Assembly (NCBI GenBank): GCA_002104985.1
Contig: MCGO01000321.1
Span: 1-33,773, forward strand
Length of the DNA stretch: 33,773 nucleotides
Source of the DNA: Rhizoclosmatium globosum
Lineage: Eukaryota > Chytridiomycota > Chytridiomycetes > Chytridiales > Chytriomycetaceae
Direction of reading: 5' to 3'
The first letter of the stretch is position 1; each line of letters begins with the position of its first letter. Positions 19,676 through 30,762 of the stretch are shown here, one piece after another. The translations under genes and the position numbers were made by a program. The notes below the pieces were generated by a model, which had not been told where the DNA came from, did not search any database, and was given only the letters and a program-made list of their open reading frames with translations.

Positions 19676-22600
19676 TTAATCATCGGAGTCCGGCAATATT
19701 TCAAGCAAATCAGCCATCCGTATATAGCTATTACTCTCCACAACCCGATCCCGAATCCATTTACGGACCTCTCGAATTCCCCATATCCCAAATTCTCGAC
19801 AAAGACCCAACTCTTTGGCAAACTCCGTCATTGCGACAGTCAATCCAGCACTGGGATTCGTCTTTCTTTGACCATTTACGTCCGAAGTACTCGAGAATCG
19901 GCGGTCTCCCATCGGTGGACTCAGCGTCGGGTCTGCAACCAACAAAGACTCTTCCATCTTGGTCGAAAGTTCCAGTGAGCTCGATGATGATTCCACAAGC
20001 ATAGAAGGGAAACGAGACTGGACTGTCCGAGTCCATCGGTTCAAGAATCGGTCAACATCAGCAGCACAAGTAAGCTCATTGTTGAACATAAAGTCGCTCT
20101 CATTGCCATTCACTTTGTTTCCAGCTTGATGAATACAGAGAAGAATTGGAATACGTGATGACCATTCCTACATTCAAGATTATTATCACAATCAACCTAA
20201 CACAATTAACTAACCTTAATTTCCTCTAAGTTTCTCAGTACCTCACCAGAAGCATCACCATTAAAGTGACAAAACAGCAACGCAACGCTAGCTACTCCAC
20301 CAAACCGTCTCATGGCCTGATCAAGTCCAAGAGCGGTACTATCAGACCCAGGAAAATCAGCAACAGCAATCTGACCCTGCGGGAAAACACGAACTCCACT
20401 TGTATGTTCGTAAATACCACGTCGAACCTCCTTCCCTTTCCACACTCGTGGAAACTCCTTATTCACATGGGAAAACAACTTTCGTGCTGCAGTAGTCTTT
20501 CCTGCGTCTTGAGTCCCCACAAAAGCAACAACAGTCTCTTCAACAATTAGTTTCCGAATCCGATGAATCTGTCTAACCATCTCAACCCGCTTCGCAATCA
20601 TTCCCATACAGCTCTTGGTAGCCCTATCAAAGACTTTCCCCTGTCCAAAGTATTCCTGAGAAAACAAAGCACCCGAAACGCCTGGAACGTTGTCAGCCCA
20701 GTTGTTCCACCTCGTTGGATCCTTTTGAACATCACCATCAAACCCAAGCCACCGCAACCGCTCCTCTATAGCGCGCTCATGCGTATGTGCATTCAGAAAC
20801 TCGAGTTTCTGACTACTCCCAACGCCAATCCACTTAACCAACTCCATCAACAAGAAGCGATACTGATTATCCTGCTCTTTTTGAACTGCGTGAATAACTT
20901 TATCTCCGAGCCCCAAAGGCCCCACAGCTGTGCTTGTCAGGAATCCCATTCCGATACCAGCAGCGATAACAGGCGCTTCAGGAATCAACAGCCCGATACT
21001 CAACGCTGTGACGAGTCCAGTGACAACACCCGTACCAACCACGAAATACATACTCGGTTCAAGTGTGATATCAATCTTGCTGCAAAGCACCTCCAAAAAC
21101 CTACTACATATGCTCGTAGCCTCCTCCATCGCAGCCATCACTTGCAAAGCCTGAACCTTCTCTTTCGCTTGATCTTCAGGTGTGGGGTCTAAAGGAAGCG
21201 GTGTGTCCTCGACACCATCTTCAACAAGAGAGTCTACTTTGCCATCAGGAAACGCATCAATAGCTGCCAAGAAGTCAATCAACTCAGCCAACTTTCTCCG
21301 TGGTGGGGAAACAAACTGCTGCGTCGGTGTGCGCGTCCCACCAGGAAGATTGCTTCCCCCACGGCTCAATATCAAGCTTGCTTTCTTTTGAGGTGACTGC
21401 GCTTGCTGACCGCGCTGAGAACTTTGTCGTGTTGGGGAACTGCTGGCACTGCGTGGGAGTCTTGAAAATTGTTTTGCAGGGCAAAGTTCTTCCAGCTTTT
21501 CAAACGCTTCCTTGACAGCGAGGAGTCGATTTTGAACGTCTGGCTGAGGAGGGAATCCCATTGCTTCTGCTCGCAGCTCATGTGATCTAAATGCAATGAG
21601 CAACTGTAACAATTGAAAGTTGGGAAATCATACCGATTTATGACCGCTCTCTTAAATGCATTAATGCAAACATCAAATATAGTACCGTCCGCCAACTGAT
21701 TTGGCTGCGAAGTATGCATCGACGTTCCATCCGGACTTTGGCTTTTTGAGTCAATTGTAATCATAGACTATCAACACAGTCAGGTCATATTCACAAAAAC
21801 CAAGACCAAAGCATACCGTTATCCTCCTCGAAATCGGTTTTGCCCCCTCAAACACTGGTGTAATCACAATACTCGCGACATTATTCCTGCTCGGAAGTTT
21901 CTCCACCACATTCTCAACAACCGCTGTCATATAATATAATCAGTCATTTCATTTCACATCACAACTCAAATCCTTACCTTCAACAACCATCTTCTGCTTC
22001 GTCGTCGCAACAACACTATGAAATCGAACAGGATCCACAAAGAAACCAACCAACAGAATCCCTTCCCCGGCCAAATCAATGAAATCAAGGTTATTCCCGA
22101 CAATATCAAGTTTGACACGTCGCGGGGCTCCAGGTGTGCTCCCCAAAACCTGCTGTGCACTGACATCGCGAATATCTGGGCACAAGGCACTGAATACAAG
22201 CTCTGGATTCAATTCTTCCATTCCATAAGGAGATGTTGCAGGTGGGTAGTGGAATTGGGTTTGGTTAGGTGTTGTTGATTTGCTCCCGAATTCACGGCTG
22301 CTGGCACCAGAAGTTCGCGGAGATGAGGATATAGAGTCGACTCCTGGACTCCCGACTGTTGGGCTGAATTTATTGGGTGTGCTTGCGCTCGCTGAAATTG
22401 GTGACGAAGTGGAACTCATTTTCCAGAAGGAGGCGTGAAGAGGTCGGAGCGAGTACGTTGACATTAGTCCGTTGAGGTACGCGGATGATGTATGGTCATG
22501 GTGAAGGTCTTTGATGGTAAGCGATGGCTTTGAAGCAAATTCTTTGGCAATTGTCTGAAAGTGCTGGATAACAGCTTCGAGTGATGAAGTCGAGTCTGGG

Positions 22601-24116
22601 GACTTTAAATATTGTGCCGTTTTCCCTCCCTGGCCATACTTTTTGCGAAGGAATATATATCGCCCTGTTATGGGGTTAGTAAGGAGATTACTAAAAGAGT
22701 GGAAGCTCACCAATTGGCTTATACGTTAAGATGGGTTTCTGAATCACGACATTGAAGAACATGTTCCACAGGTATCCTCCTACGACAACTCCAAGGGCTG
22801 TCGATGCAGGAAAACCGACTGCAGCCCCAGCGGCCCCAATTAAAGGTCCAATCTGGCGAACAATATTATCCAAGTCGATTCCTGCCGCTTTTCCAGTTAC
22901 TGAGGTAATTGCCTGTGTTGATAGCCCTCCAATACTGCTCATGGCTCCAGGAATAACGTCCCCATCATTCACAACATTCAAGAATCGATGATGTAAACCT
23001 CTATCCGTCAAGAAGAGCGAAACAGCTTCATTACTACAAAAGGAGACGCGAAAGCGAAACTTCGCACACCAGCAACTTTAGAGTCCCAGTTGATTGAAAG
23101 GTCCATGGATTGAGAAGCTGCCGCTGATGGAGGCTCTTCGACCTCGTCTGTAGTTCCGTTTCGATAGAGGTATAATAGAAGGACCAAATGAGAAATAGCG
23201 CCTCCACGAGAGTGACCACATAGAATAATGTCAGTGTATCCAAGAGTTTGGAGAGACCCAATAATGTCAGGAATCTTTTCAGCAATTTCCAGGTATCCCG
23301 AATGACAGCCAAGAGAGGAAGAGTAGGCAGGCCGTTGATTGTAGCAGGAAGGAACGAGAGGGCTTGGCGAATGTGATTCCAGTCTTTTGTGCCCGAGAAA
23401 GCCACGAATGCTTTGCCATCAGAGGCACCCGGATTTGAGGGCGGCCTGAGCCCAATCACGTAACCTTCTTCGTCTTCTTTTGGCGACCGAACGAGAACCT
23501 GGGCAAACTGATGCATGTGTTTCCGTTCGCGAAGGTAGTGCATTGGCCCAAGAGGGTCGTACATACAGGCCGAGAGAAGAAGGGCCTGGATAAGCTCGTC
23601 GGCTGTTGCGATATTAAGCTTAAATACAGAATTATCAAGCCAGATACCTTGTTTGAGGGAGGTGCGGTGGTCGTTGTCCTTTGCAACAGTTGTAAACTTG
23701 TAAATGCCTCCACGCTCGTCCGAAAAGACTCTGTCGGGGTGGTTCCATCTGTGCCTTCAATGAGTACATTATCAAACAAGAAACAAAGACAAACGCACGG
23801 GTCCGTCAGCACCAGGCCAAACAGAATATTCTGGACAAGTTCGAGGCCAACGCCCTGTGGAATCATCGCTGCTTTTGGATGTTGGCGGCACTCGTCGTCG
23901 TTGAGAAGGCGGAACGGTCGCTCTGGTTTAGCACAGGAATAAGGTAAGTAGGACATAGGACAGCTAGGTGCCTAGGTGCTAGGACAGCTAGGTTCCTAGG
24001 TAGGACCACTAGAACTCACCGTCAAGAAACGAGTTGAACAGCGTCGGTGGCGGTCGAACAAGCGTCGAAAGCGAGTCCGTGCTCGCTGTCGACACCCACT
24101 GGTTCACTACCGACAT
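19676..24116 (-). CDS. class 3 lipase - membrane segment - P-loop GTPase-like fusion protein
   Basis: Exons 24116-24020, 23922-23799, 23748-22711, 22664-21978, 21923-21817, 21767-21634, 21586-20215 and 20167-19676 (introns 46-97 nt) give about 1,350 residues. The lipase part has FVAFSGTKDWNHI, GHSRGGAISH (Ser about 251), VNDGDVIPGA and a His in DHTSSAYLNGL: a complete triad. A hydrophobic helix pair lies between (IGPLIGAAGAAVGFPAS). A beta-rich part and a Ser/Pro linker follow, then long hydrophobic segments (about 905-950). A P-loop domain comes next, with GTQDAGKTT (about 1086), VADFPGSDST as switch/DxxG and ILLCIHQAGNK in the G4 position without a clean NKxD. Exon 3 holds two apparent one-base losses (runs at 23311-23312 and 23038-23041); both domains read well outside them. 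Likely an intracellular membrane-bound hydrolase under nucleotide control. Confidence 0.82.
23950..24005. repeat. CCTAGG/CTAGGT short repeats inside intron 1
   Basis: AGGACAGCTAGGT occurs twice with CCTAGGT words between, forming small direct repeats and palindromes. They fill the 97-nt first intron of the lipase-GTPase gene, which is twice the usual intron length here. Confidence 0.7.
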
Positions 24117-24197
24117 TGGATTTCAGATGAGGCAAAGTTGGATTGCTTGGTTTTCACTCTGCTTCTGGAAGCTGTCTGACAGGAATCATCCCCCAAA
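24117..24197. promoter_or_regulatory. bidirectional promoter of lipase-GTPase and LPPLP-repeat genes
   Basis: 81 bp separate the two proposed ATGs (24116 on minus, 24198 on plus). This is the second very short divergent intergenic interval of the window. No TATA box was seen. Confidence 0.5.
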
Positions 24198-26134
24198 ATG
24201 GACAACCCTTCTGACCTCTCATCAGCAATCAAATAACAAACGATTCTTCGCCTTCGCGTCCTACTTCTTCAGGTCAAAGGAAATCTGTATTAACAAGTAG
24301 GCCTCAATCGGCACAAGACACCAAACCTGTAAAAGTATCCGCCTCTCGTCCAGCATCATCAGGAATACAACTTATCCGCGCCACAACAGCAAGTGTTGTC
24401 ATCTCGAGCCAAACTTCGTTGTCAAAGCTTCCCCCACTACCAGCTTCAGCCAGAACCTCTCAGTATGCTTATACAAGGCCGGCAACCCGATCCGACCCAA
24501 AAAGCGCGTCAGGCTATCCAGCGCTTGAAGATTTGCCGCCTCTTCCACCTTCAGAACGACCTTCTCAATATTCCACACGAACAGCTACCAGCAAGGATAT
24601 GATGATCTATCTGATTATCCGGCTCTAGAAGACTTGCCGCCACTTCCTCCCTCAAATCGCGACTCTCAAGTATTACAGGATGGCTCTAATGATTTTCCAA
24701 GCCTCGATAAACTTCCACCACTTCCAGAGTCAGAGCGCCCGTCTCAAGTCCAAGATATTGATTCAGAAACTCAAGACTCCATTCCACAACAAATACACGC
24801 ACTTCTCGAGCACAAACAGCAGGGATCGATCAATTGCTTTTATTCACAGGCAAATGGGTGGGATACTATGCCACAGGCGGACCACGGTCGAAACTCACAG
24901 ACCCCGAATCCTGTTTTTCCTACAACATTCAATTCTTTGTAAAGAGGATGGTACAGTTATCGGACGACCTCTCACAAAAGAAAAGAACTTTGAATTCACT
25001 GGTAAGTCCAAGCCATTGTCCCCCTTACCTGCCCTACACTAACCACAATACACCGACTTAGGATCTATAAAATCCAAAACAATCAGTTTCGAAGAAATAT
25101 CCGTCTCGCGATTCCGTACCCAATCCAAGCATCAGGAACACTCTCCCCAACCCCCTCCAACACTCTCACCTTAAAATGGACAAAGAAGGGCCTAAACTCC
25201 AGTGAACCAGGGTTCTCAGGCGCCATGCAATTAACCCGCCTCGCTCCAGACACACCCAAACAATTCCTCTCCGGCAAATACCACGGTTCCTCCTATGACC
25301 CAGAAACCAACTCCTGGAAGTATTTTCATTTCCTTGGTTAGAATGCACGTCCTCAGGATTTATATACGGGAAACCTCTGCCCTCGATTCCAGACCGACAC
25401 ACAGTCCGTGGAGTATACTCTTCACATAGAATTACAATCTGCATCACAGTCTGGGACGACTCTCAGTCAACCTTGATTTTATACAAAGGGTTACTTTCGA
25501 GCAGCACTGGATCCGTGTTTGGTGTGCGTTTGTCAACGGATGAATATGGGTTTGACGAGGAACTTATGGATCTTGAAGACGCGATGGCGAGTGCATCGAC
25601 TTTAGATGCAGAGACGATAAATTTCAGGATGTGGAGGGGGTGTGAGGAGTTGGAAGCAGATGATACATTTTTGAAGGCGTTTGAAGTTGCTGAGGGACCG
25701 AGTAGTAAGTTTCCCATTCAAAAACCAAATGACTTATCAAAAATTAGGCTTTCCATTACAATTAGGACGATGGTCAGGGACATGGACGTTTGGCTCAGTG
25801 GAACAAAACGACGATTGTAAATGGCGCATGAAATACATTACAGAAACAACAATGGGCGGGGAGGGAACGTCTCGGATAGACGACATCCTTGAACGATTCG
25901 TGTTTGATGGCAAGTCTTGGATTATTCAATGTAAACCAATTAATAATCCAACCAGGCACGATTATGGAAATCAAAGGCAAGAAAAAGATCCAGATTTATC
26001 AAACATTTTTAACGAGCCTTACGCTGTATATCTATCATATGGAATGGGAATCAGATTCCAAGATGGTTGGACGAGGTGGAGTTAGTGATGACCCAGACAC
26101 GCATCCATTTGCTTTATCCCTCCTATCTGAATAA
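24198..26134 (+). CDS. unassigned protein: LPPLP repeats plus beta-rich GxWxG domains
   Basis: The start is ATG 24198. An N-terminal Ser/Thr/Pro-rich region carries four repeats of about 12 residues of the type LPPLPPSERPSQ (24422-24760). The C-terminal half has two similar segments opening with FTGKWVGYYATGG and LGRWSGTWTFGS, each followed by strands (IQFF...DGTVIGR), so a tandem beta-barrel or sandwich is likely. Introns: 25002-25062, 25705-25747, and possibly a 25-nt one at 25931-25955. Frame is lost by one base at runs 24231-24233, 24571-24572, 24936-24938, 25151-25155 and near 25335; each looks like a missing base. No substitution stops were seen between the breaks. The protein ends SLLSE at 26134 with an overlapping AATAAA. 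Function unknown; PxxP-type repeats suggest partners with SH3-like domains. Confidence 0.55.
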
Positions 26135-27096
26135 ACTTTTTTGAAGTTCACATAACTGTTTATTTATTTGCCTTATCTTACGCGAATAGGACTGGTGTTG
26201 GAGGGGGTAAGACCGCAAGCCGCAATTCTACTCTTTGATTAGATCAGTGGAGCTACTATTCTTTACACTGGAAGCAAACACAAAGTAGCCTGATGTTGTT
26301 CCTCCGTTGAACGGCGGATTTGTTTCTGTCACGGCGTCAACATGCTACTGACATACCAAACGTCGACGTTCCTCCAGAAGCTGCTCCTTTGGTGGTGCTT
26401 CGTTCACGAATGTTCCTATGAGCCTCTAAGCAAGGTCGCCGACTTCCCTTGTGATCCGACTGGTTGCCTTGCCAAGCTTTCCACAATCGCTTCAGATACA
26501 TTGGTTGGAAAACTCAGGCTTCTGTGTTGGATTGGTTTCCAGTGTTTGTGGATTGAATGCTTGTAATTGAGATTGTCACAGAAGGTTTCAAATAACAAAA
26601 AGAAGAGTTTCTTGGCATATCAGATAAACTAGTTTGGTATCACAAATGAAAAATTCATTTTAATCTGGGCCTTAAGCTTTGATTAAATCTCATCTGCAGT
26701 TGCCTCCTACTCTCGCTTTGTGTCAACAGGAAACAACTGGATTTGGTCCTCTACTCAGCTAATAAAATTCGAAAGTTCGATTATAACCAAGCAAGAACCC
26801 TTAATTAAGAATTTGGAGGGCACAGCGGCTTCACTCGAAGCCACTTCCTCCACCCGACCACCCAAGCTCACACAAGAAGTGAACAGTACGCAAGAAATTA
26901 CTTCGGATTCATGTTAAATGCCTTCACAAGCTTCGATATGAATTGGTTCGTACCCTCGTCTTGGTTTGTGAATGCTCATATCAGGCGTGGCGTTTGCACA
27001 CACGGTCACGCAGTCACGCGGTCAAAGAAGGCTTGTGTGAACGAAACATACAAGAACGCCTACAATTGTGATGAGAACTGAACAAAAAAATACAAC
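26135..27096. other. spacer with a duplicated Cys-rich-tail relic
   Basis: No intact gene. 26390-26566 is a relic, listed separately. The remainder up to the RNase T2 start includes a short ORF (26720-26917) without recognisable features. A CACGGTCACGCAGTCACGCGGTC patch lies near 27000-27022. Confidence 0.45.
26390..26566 (+). pseudogene. relic of the RNase T2 Cys-rich C-terminal tail
   Basis: Contains in order CDPTGCLAKL in one frame, then DNA GTGTTTGTGGATTGAA followed by a short Cys-bearing end. The RNase T2 gene ends with the same order: CDPCIAK at about 28111-28131, then TGTTTGTGGATTGAA at about 28212. It is a diverged, frame-broken copy of that tail, lacking the catalytic part. Confidence 0.4.
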
Positions 27097-28280
27097 ATGA
27101 TCTTCACAACCATTCTTGCTCTTGCTGCTGCGACTACTCAAGCTGCGCCACTTGACTCTTGTTGCCAGAGCTGCTTCTTGCTCTGCTTCGAGTGTGTCAT
27201 GTCCGGCACCACTGACTCATGCTGTGTTCCATCCAACGGAAAGCTTGTGCTTTCTATTCAGTGGTTGCCTGGATGGTGTGCTGCCAACAGTTGTGGTTCT
27301 GGAATCTTGGCAAGTGCTCCTGATGCCACATGGACTCTTCACGGTACGTTGCTTGGAGTTTCTTTGATTCATAATATTGATTTATTTCTTGGGGATATCA
27401 GGTTTATGGCCTGACACCTGTTCCGGAACGGAGCCATCAAAGACTGGTTGTGACAGTTCCCGTCAGTACTCGAGCATCCAGTCGTTGGTCTCTGGTTCTC
27501 CGATTTACAACGACATGATTACATACTGGATTTCTTACAAGGGAACTGATATCGCGTCCTACGACGCTTTTTGGGTTCACGAATGGGGTGTCCACGGAAC
27601 CTGTTACTCTACCGCCAACACCGCGTGTGTTGGATCCAACGGAGCTGATGTTCAAAAGTTCTTTGGAGATGCTTGGCTGTGCGCAAGACCTACGACGTGT
27701 ACTCTGCCTTGTGGAATGCTGGAATCAAACCAGATGGAAGCACTTACTCCGCTTCGCCATGACTTCTGCTATTCAGGCACAATACCCTGGCGTAACGTTC
27801 AGTACCTTTGCACTGGATCATACGTGAATGAAATCCACCTTTCGTTGATTGGTGTTGGAGGAGGACAGATCGCCAAGCCATCTTCCTATTCCATGTCTGG
27901 CTCACCAGTGCCTGTGGAACAGTATTATCTACGCGCAAGGTCCAAACGGAGTCATTCCACCAAGCGGAAATATCAAGACCACGACCACTGCTGGAAGGCG
28001 TTAAGACACAACTACTGCTGCTGTTGTGAAGACCACAACTGCAGCCGGAACTCCATTCTTGAACTGCCCACACTCCCCTTGTACCACTGGAAACCTACTC
28101 CCAGCTTCATGTGATCCATGCATTGCCAAATCGGAGAGTTTACTCTCACTGTACTCAAGTTGGATGGTCCAACAGTGCAAGCAAGGCTCCTTGCGTTGAT
28201 GCCGTTACACTGTTTGTGGATTGAACACCTGTTGTGGAACTGGAGCTTCCAGCGTCTGTTGAACGAGTTGAACTATTGGA
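27097..28280 (+). CDS. secreted RNase T2 with Thr-rich linker and Cys-rich tail, frame-broken as assembled
   Basis: Exon 1 is 27097-27343, the intron 27344-27401 (58 nt), and exon 2 runs from 27402. Signal peptide MIFTTILALAAATTQAAP, then CCQSCFLLCFECV. The first catalytic segment, WTLHGLWPDTC, is completed by splicing. The second reads FWVHEWGVHGTC; the family usually has Lys where Val stands (HEWxKHGTC). C-terminal strand YLCTGSYVNEIHLSL follows. RNase T2 enzymes cleave RNA through a 2',3'-cyclic intermediate, outside the cell or in vacuoles. Frame changes of one base occur near 27670, 27757, 27797 and after 27915. Between them the text reads as normal family sequence, then a KTTTT linker and a Cys tail (SCDPCIAK). 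The true stop is therefore unclear. Identity as RNase T2 is firm; integrity is not. Confidence 0.75.
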
Positions 28281-28355
28281 GACAAATGCTATGATGTAAA
28301 CATAATATAGGAATAAATGGATATACTGATGATTGATTCACATCTGTGAACTTAT

Positions 28356-28490
28356 TTAATCCAAACAGGTAAGATTATGGAAATTAAAGGTGTGGGGAAA
28401 AAAATTATGAAACGTTTTTTTCATATGGAACGGGAACCTGCACACATCCATTCGCTTTAACCTTCCTATCTGAATAAACGCATCTGAAGT
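28356..28490 (+). pseudogene. duplicated 3' end of the LPPLP-repeat gene
   Basis: GATTATGGAAATTAAAGG matches the exon at 25960-25980 with one change, CATATGGAACGGGAA matches 26037-26051, and the closing CATCCATT...CCTATCTGAATAAAC matches 26102-26136 including stop and polyadenylation signal. The interior is shortened, so this is a truncated non-coding copy 2.3 kb downstream of its source. Confidence 0.7.
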
Positions 28491-28881
28491 AATCATGAGT
28501 ATAAGAATGCTTTCTATTGTTTCCAAGAATGGATTGGTTGTGTGAACAGAAGGAATTTTTTTTTCAACATTTATATTCACATAAAATACTTCGCTTTGCT
28601 TTTTGTTTCAATGAAATGATTTTTGATGACTGATAAAAGGACATTGATGATTTTGGCTTTTTGAATGAGACAACTCAAGCCAAAGCCGCTCTGTGAGGAC
28701 AATCGTAATATCCATTCTGCCATATAAACCGTGGTTGATATGTCGAATACTGTTTCATTATTCTAAAGGAACTGAAACATTGCTGGAAAAACAAAAAAAA
28801 AAAAAAAAGCAAGGAGTTTGCATTACATATTCATTCAATCTTGGACCTCTGACCACTTTATCTTATAGCATCCAGTCGAAA
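28491..28881. promoter_or_regulatory. upstream region of the GPI-type protein gene
   Basis: No gene. An uninterrupted run of 16 A lies at 28793-28808, 74 bp before the ATG. It could be a promoter poly(dA:dT) element or a trace of retroposition. Confidence 0.4.
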
Positions 28882-30274
28882 ATGGACCTTGTGATCTTTG
28901 TGGCATTGGCAACATGCGTTGTTGCCCAGCAAAACCCTTACGTTGCTCAGCTGAACGCCCTCAGAGACAATATCCCTTCGCTAGCAAAACAATGTTTTAC
29001 CGGCTTGGATGCTTTACAGACAGGGAACACCTCTCTTGTTGCTTCATACTGCCAAGAATCCTTGATCCAGAATTTCAATCTCACAAACCCAAGCAACTGT
29101 TTTGCATCTTACACTGCGCACACAGGACTTCCTCAGCCGTCTGCTTCCTCGTATGTTAATCCAAAGCGCGATGCTGGCTCCTCCACGGCTTATCCTGGAT
29201 TATTCGTGACAACGTCTGATCTGGTTATCTCTCTTTGTTTCTCTGCAATTAACGGCGTTGACTCTGATCATTTTGGAGATCTAGTTAATCCGCTGCAACC
29301 GCCTAGTGGGTCAAATCAACATTATGCAGGCAACTCCACGGCGCTAGTTGGGTTTGTAACGGCCAGTAAACTCAACCTTGATCTGGACACCCTGATCAAG
29401 TCATTGGTCCAAGTTTCGGTTTCCCTCAAAAACAATGGAATAGTTGACGTTCCGGGTATGACATTGACTGGTGGGTCTTCCAGCGGTGTTGTTCTTCAAA
29501 TCTTGGCAGAAGGGTTCTTGGTGATACAATCTAGTCTATTAAATCTAAATTCATCCTAAAAATATTATTTTTTTGATGTTATAGGTTTCTTACATTGGGG
29601 GCACAAGTAACAGTTCAGCTTCAATTAATAACGGAACCATTGGAACCGGAACCGTCACGTTTACTTTTGACGCATCAGTTTCAAGATTTTGGCTTGAAGT
29701 TTCCTTCTATCTTGAACCGACTCAAATAGTGTTTGTCAACGTATTTGATTACAAATCCCAGCTCCTCATGACCCATACGTTCGGCTTGAAAGCATTGAGA
29801 CGTAGAGCCCGAGATGCCAACCTCCAACTCATTATTGGCGCAGCTCCCATTTTGACTCCGACAAGCGCACCAAGGGTATCTAGCAATACCAATACTATTT
29901 TTACAAGTTCCATCACGTCCCTACTTTCCATTGGTGTTTTTACTGCAAGTCAGACTCCAACTGCTCACGCTTCGTCAATTTCGACGAATGCAGCGTCGAC
30001 TCAAGTATCTACGAACACAGCTTCAGGTGATTCAGGAATTTCAACCACTTTGAGAAATTTGTCGGTATCTACGGTATCAACCGTCACTACAGCTTCCACT
30101 ACAGATGCCGTTAAAGCTACCGTCAAAGACCAATCCAAAGCTTCTATTGCTACTGTCAAAGGCCAATCTACTATTGCATCAACTACCGACAACTTCAATA
30201 TCAAGCTTGGTTCCGCAAAACGCATTAGAACTTTGGCAGCTACTCTCGTTGTCGTATCTTTGTTTCTTGTTTAA
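28882..30274 (+). CDS. Ser/Thr-rich secreted surface protein with GPI-type C-terminus
   Basis: Exons 28882-29520 and 29585-30274 (64-nt phase-0 intron, GTGATA to TATAG) encode 442 residues. A signal peptide (MDLVIFVALATCVVAQ) is followed by a globular N-terminal half with several Cys (QCFTGLDAL, ASYCQESL, NCFASYT) and N-glycosylation sites (NTS, NLT, NST). A beta-strand-rich part after the intron leads to a mucin-like region of about 110 residues dominated by Ser/Thr/Ala. The last residues (TLAATLVVVSLFLV) are hydrophobic and end the protein, as in GPI-anchored cell-surface proteins. No enzyme motif seen. The GTG at 28693 that extends the frame upstream is ignored. The frame is intact, unlike the preceding RNase gene. 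Confidence 0.78.
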
Positions 30275-30617
30275 GACGTCCAACATTAATCGATTTTGAA
30301 AAAAATAAATAGCCTTTGAATTTTAACGCGCCAAGATGGAGAAAGACGTTCCCACTGACGACGTATCTTTTTAAATGAATTCTCTCAAGTTAAATCAGAC
30401 AGACAAACTCTAGTTTTTCAACCACGTTATTAAACATTCCAACTTAAAATCATACGTCAATATTTTGATTTTTGAGCTGGGCTGGGACTGCAAACCAACC
30501 TCCGTCCTTCCTTTCTTTAAATACCCTTGATTTCCCTTTCTTATGCAATCTTTTGTTTCTTTTTTTGGGCAGATATGGCTGAGATTGATTTGGTTTGAAG
30601 GTTTTGGAAGCACAGTG
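30275..30617. other. 3' flank of the GPI-protein gene, no gene
   Basis: AATAAATAG lies about 30 bp after the stop (30303-30311), a likely polyadenylation signal. The rest is AT-rich with no supported ORF and leads to the left end of the transposon. Confidence 0.5.
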
Positions 30618-30762
30618 TACCGTATTTACTCTATCTTCTCAGATTGGAAAATGTCAGATCAATAAATAATAATTATAAGTTCTCGGATTTATTTCAAAAA
30701 GGAATTTCATAAGTCGGATTCTCTCTTTGTAACATTATCTCACACGTCACGTCACGTCCACC

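Noticed and set aside
28693..28881. N-terminal extension of the GPI-type protein
   Set aside because: It starts with GTG, runs through a 16-A tract (poly-Lys) and would bury a good signal peptide.
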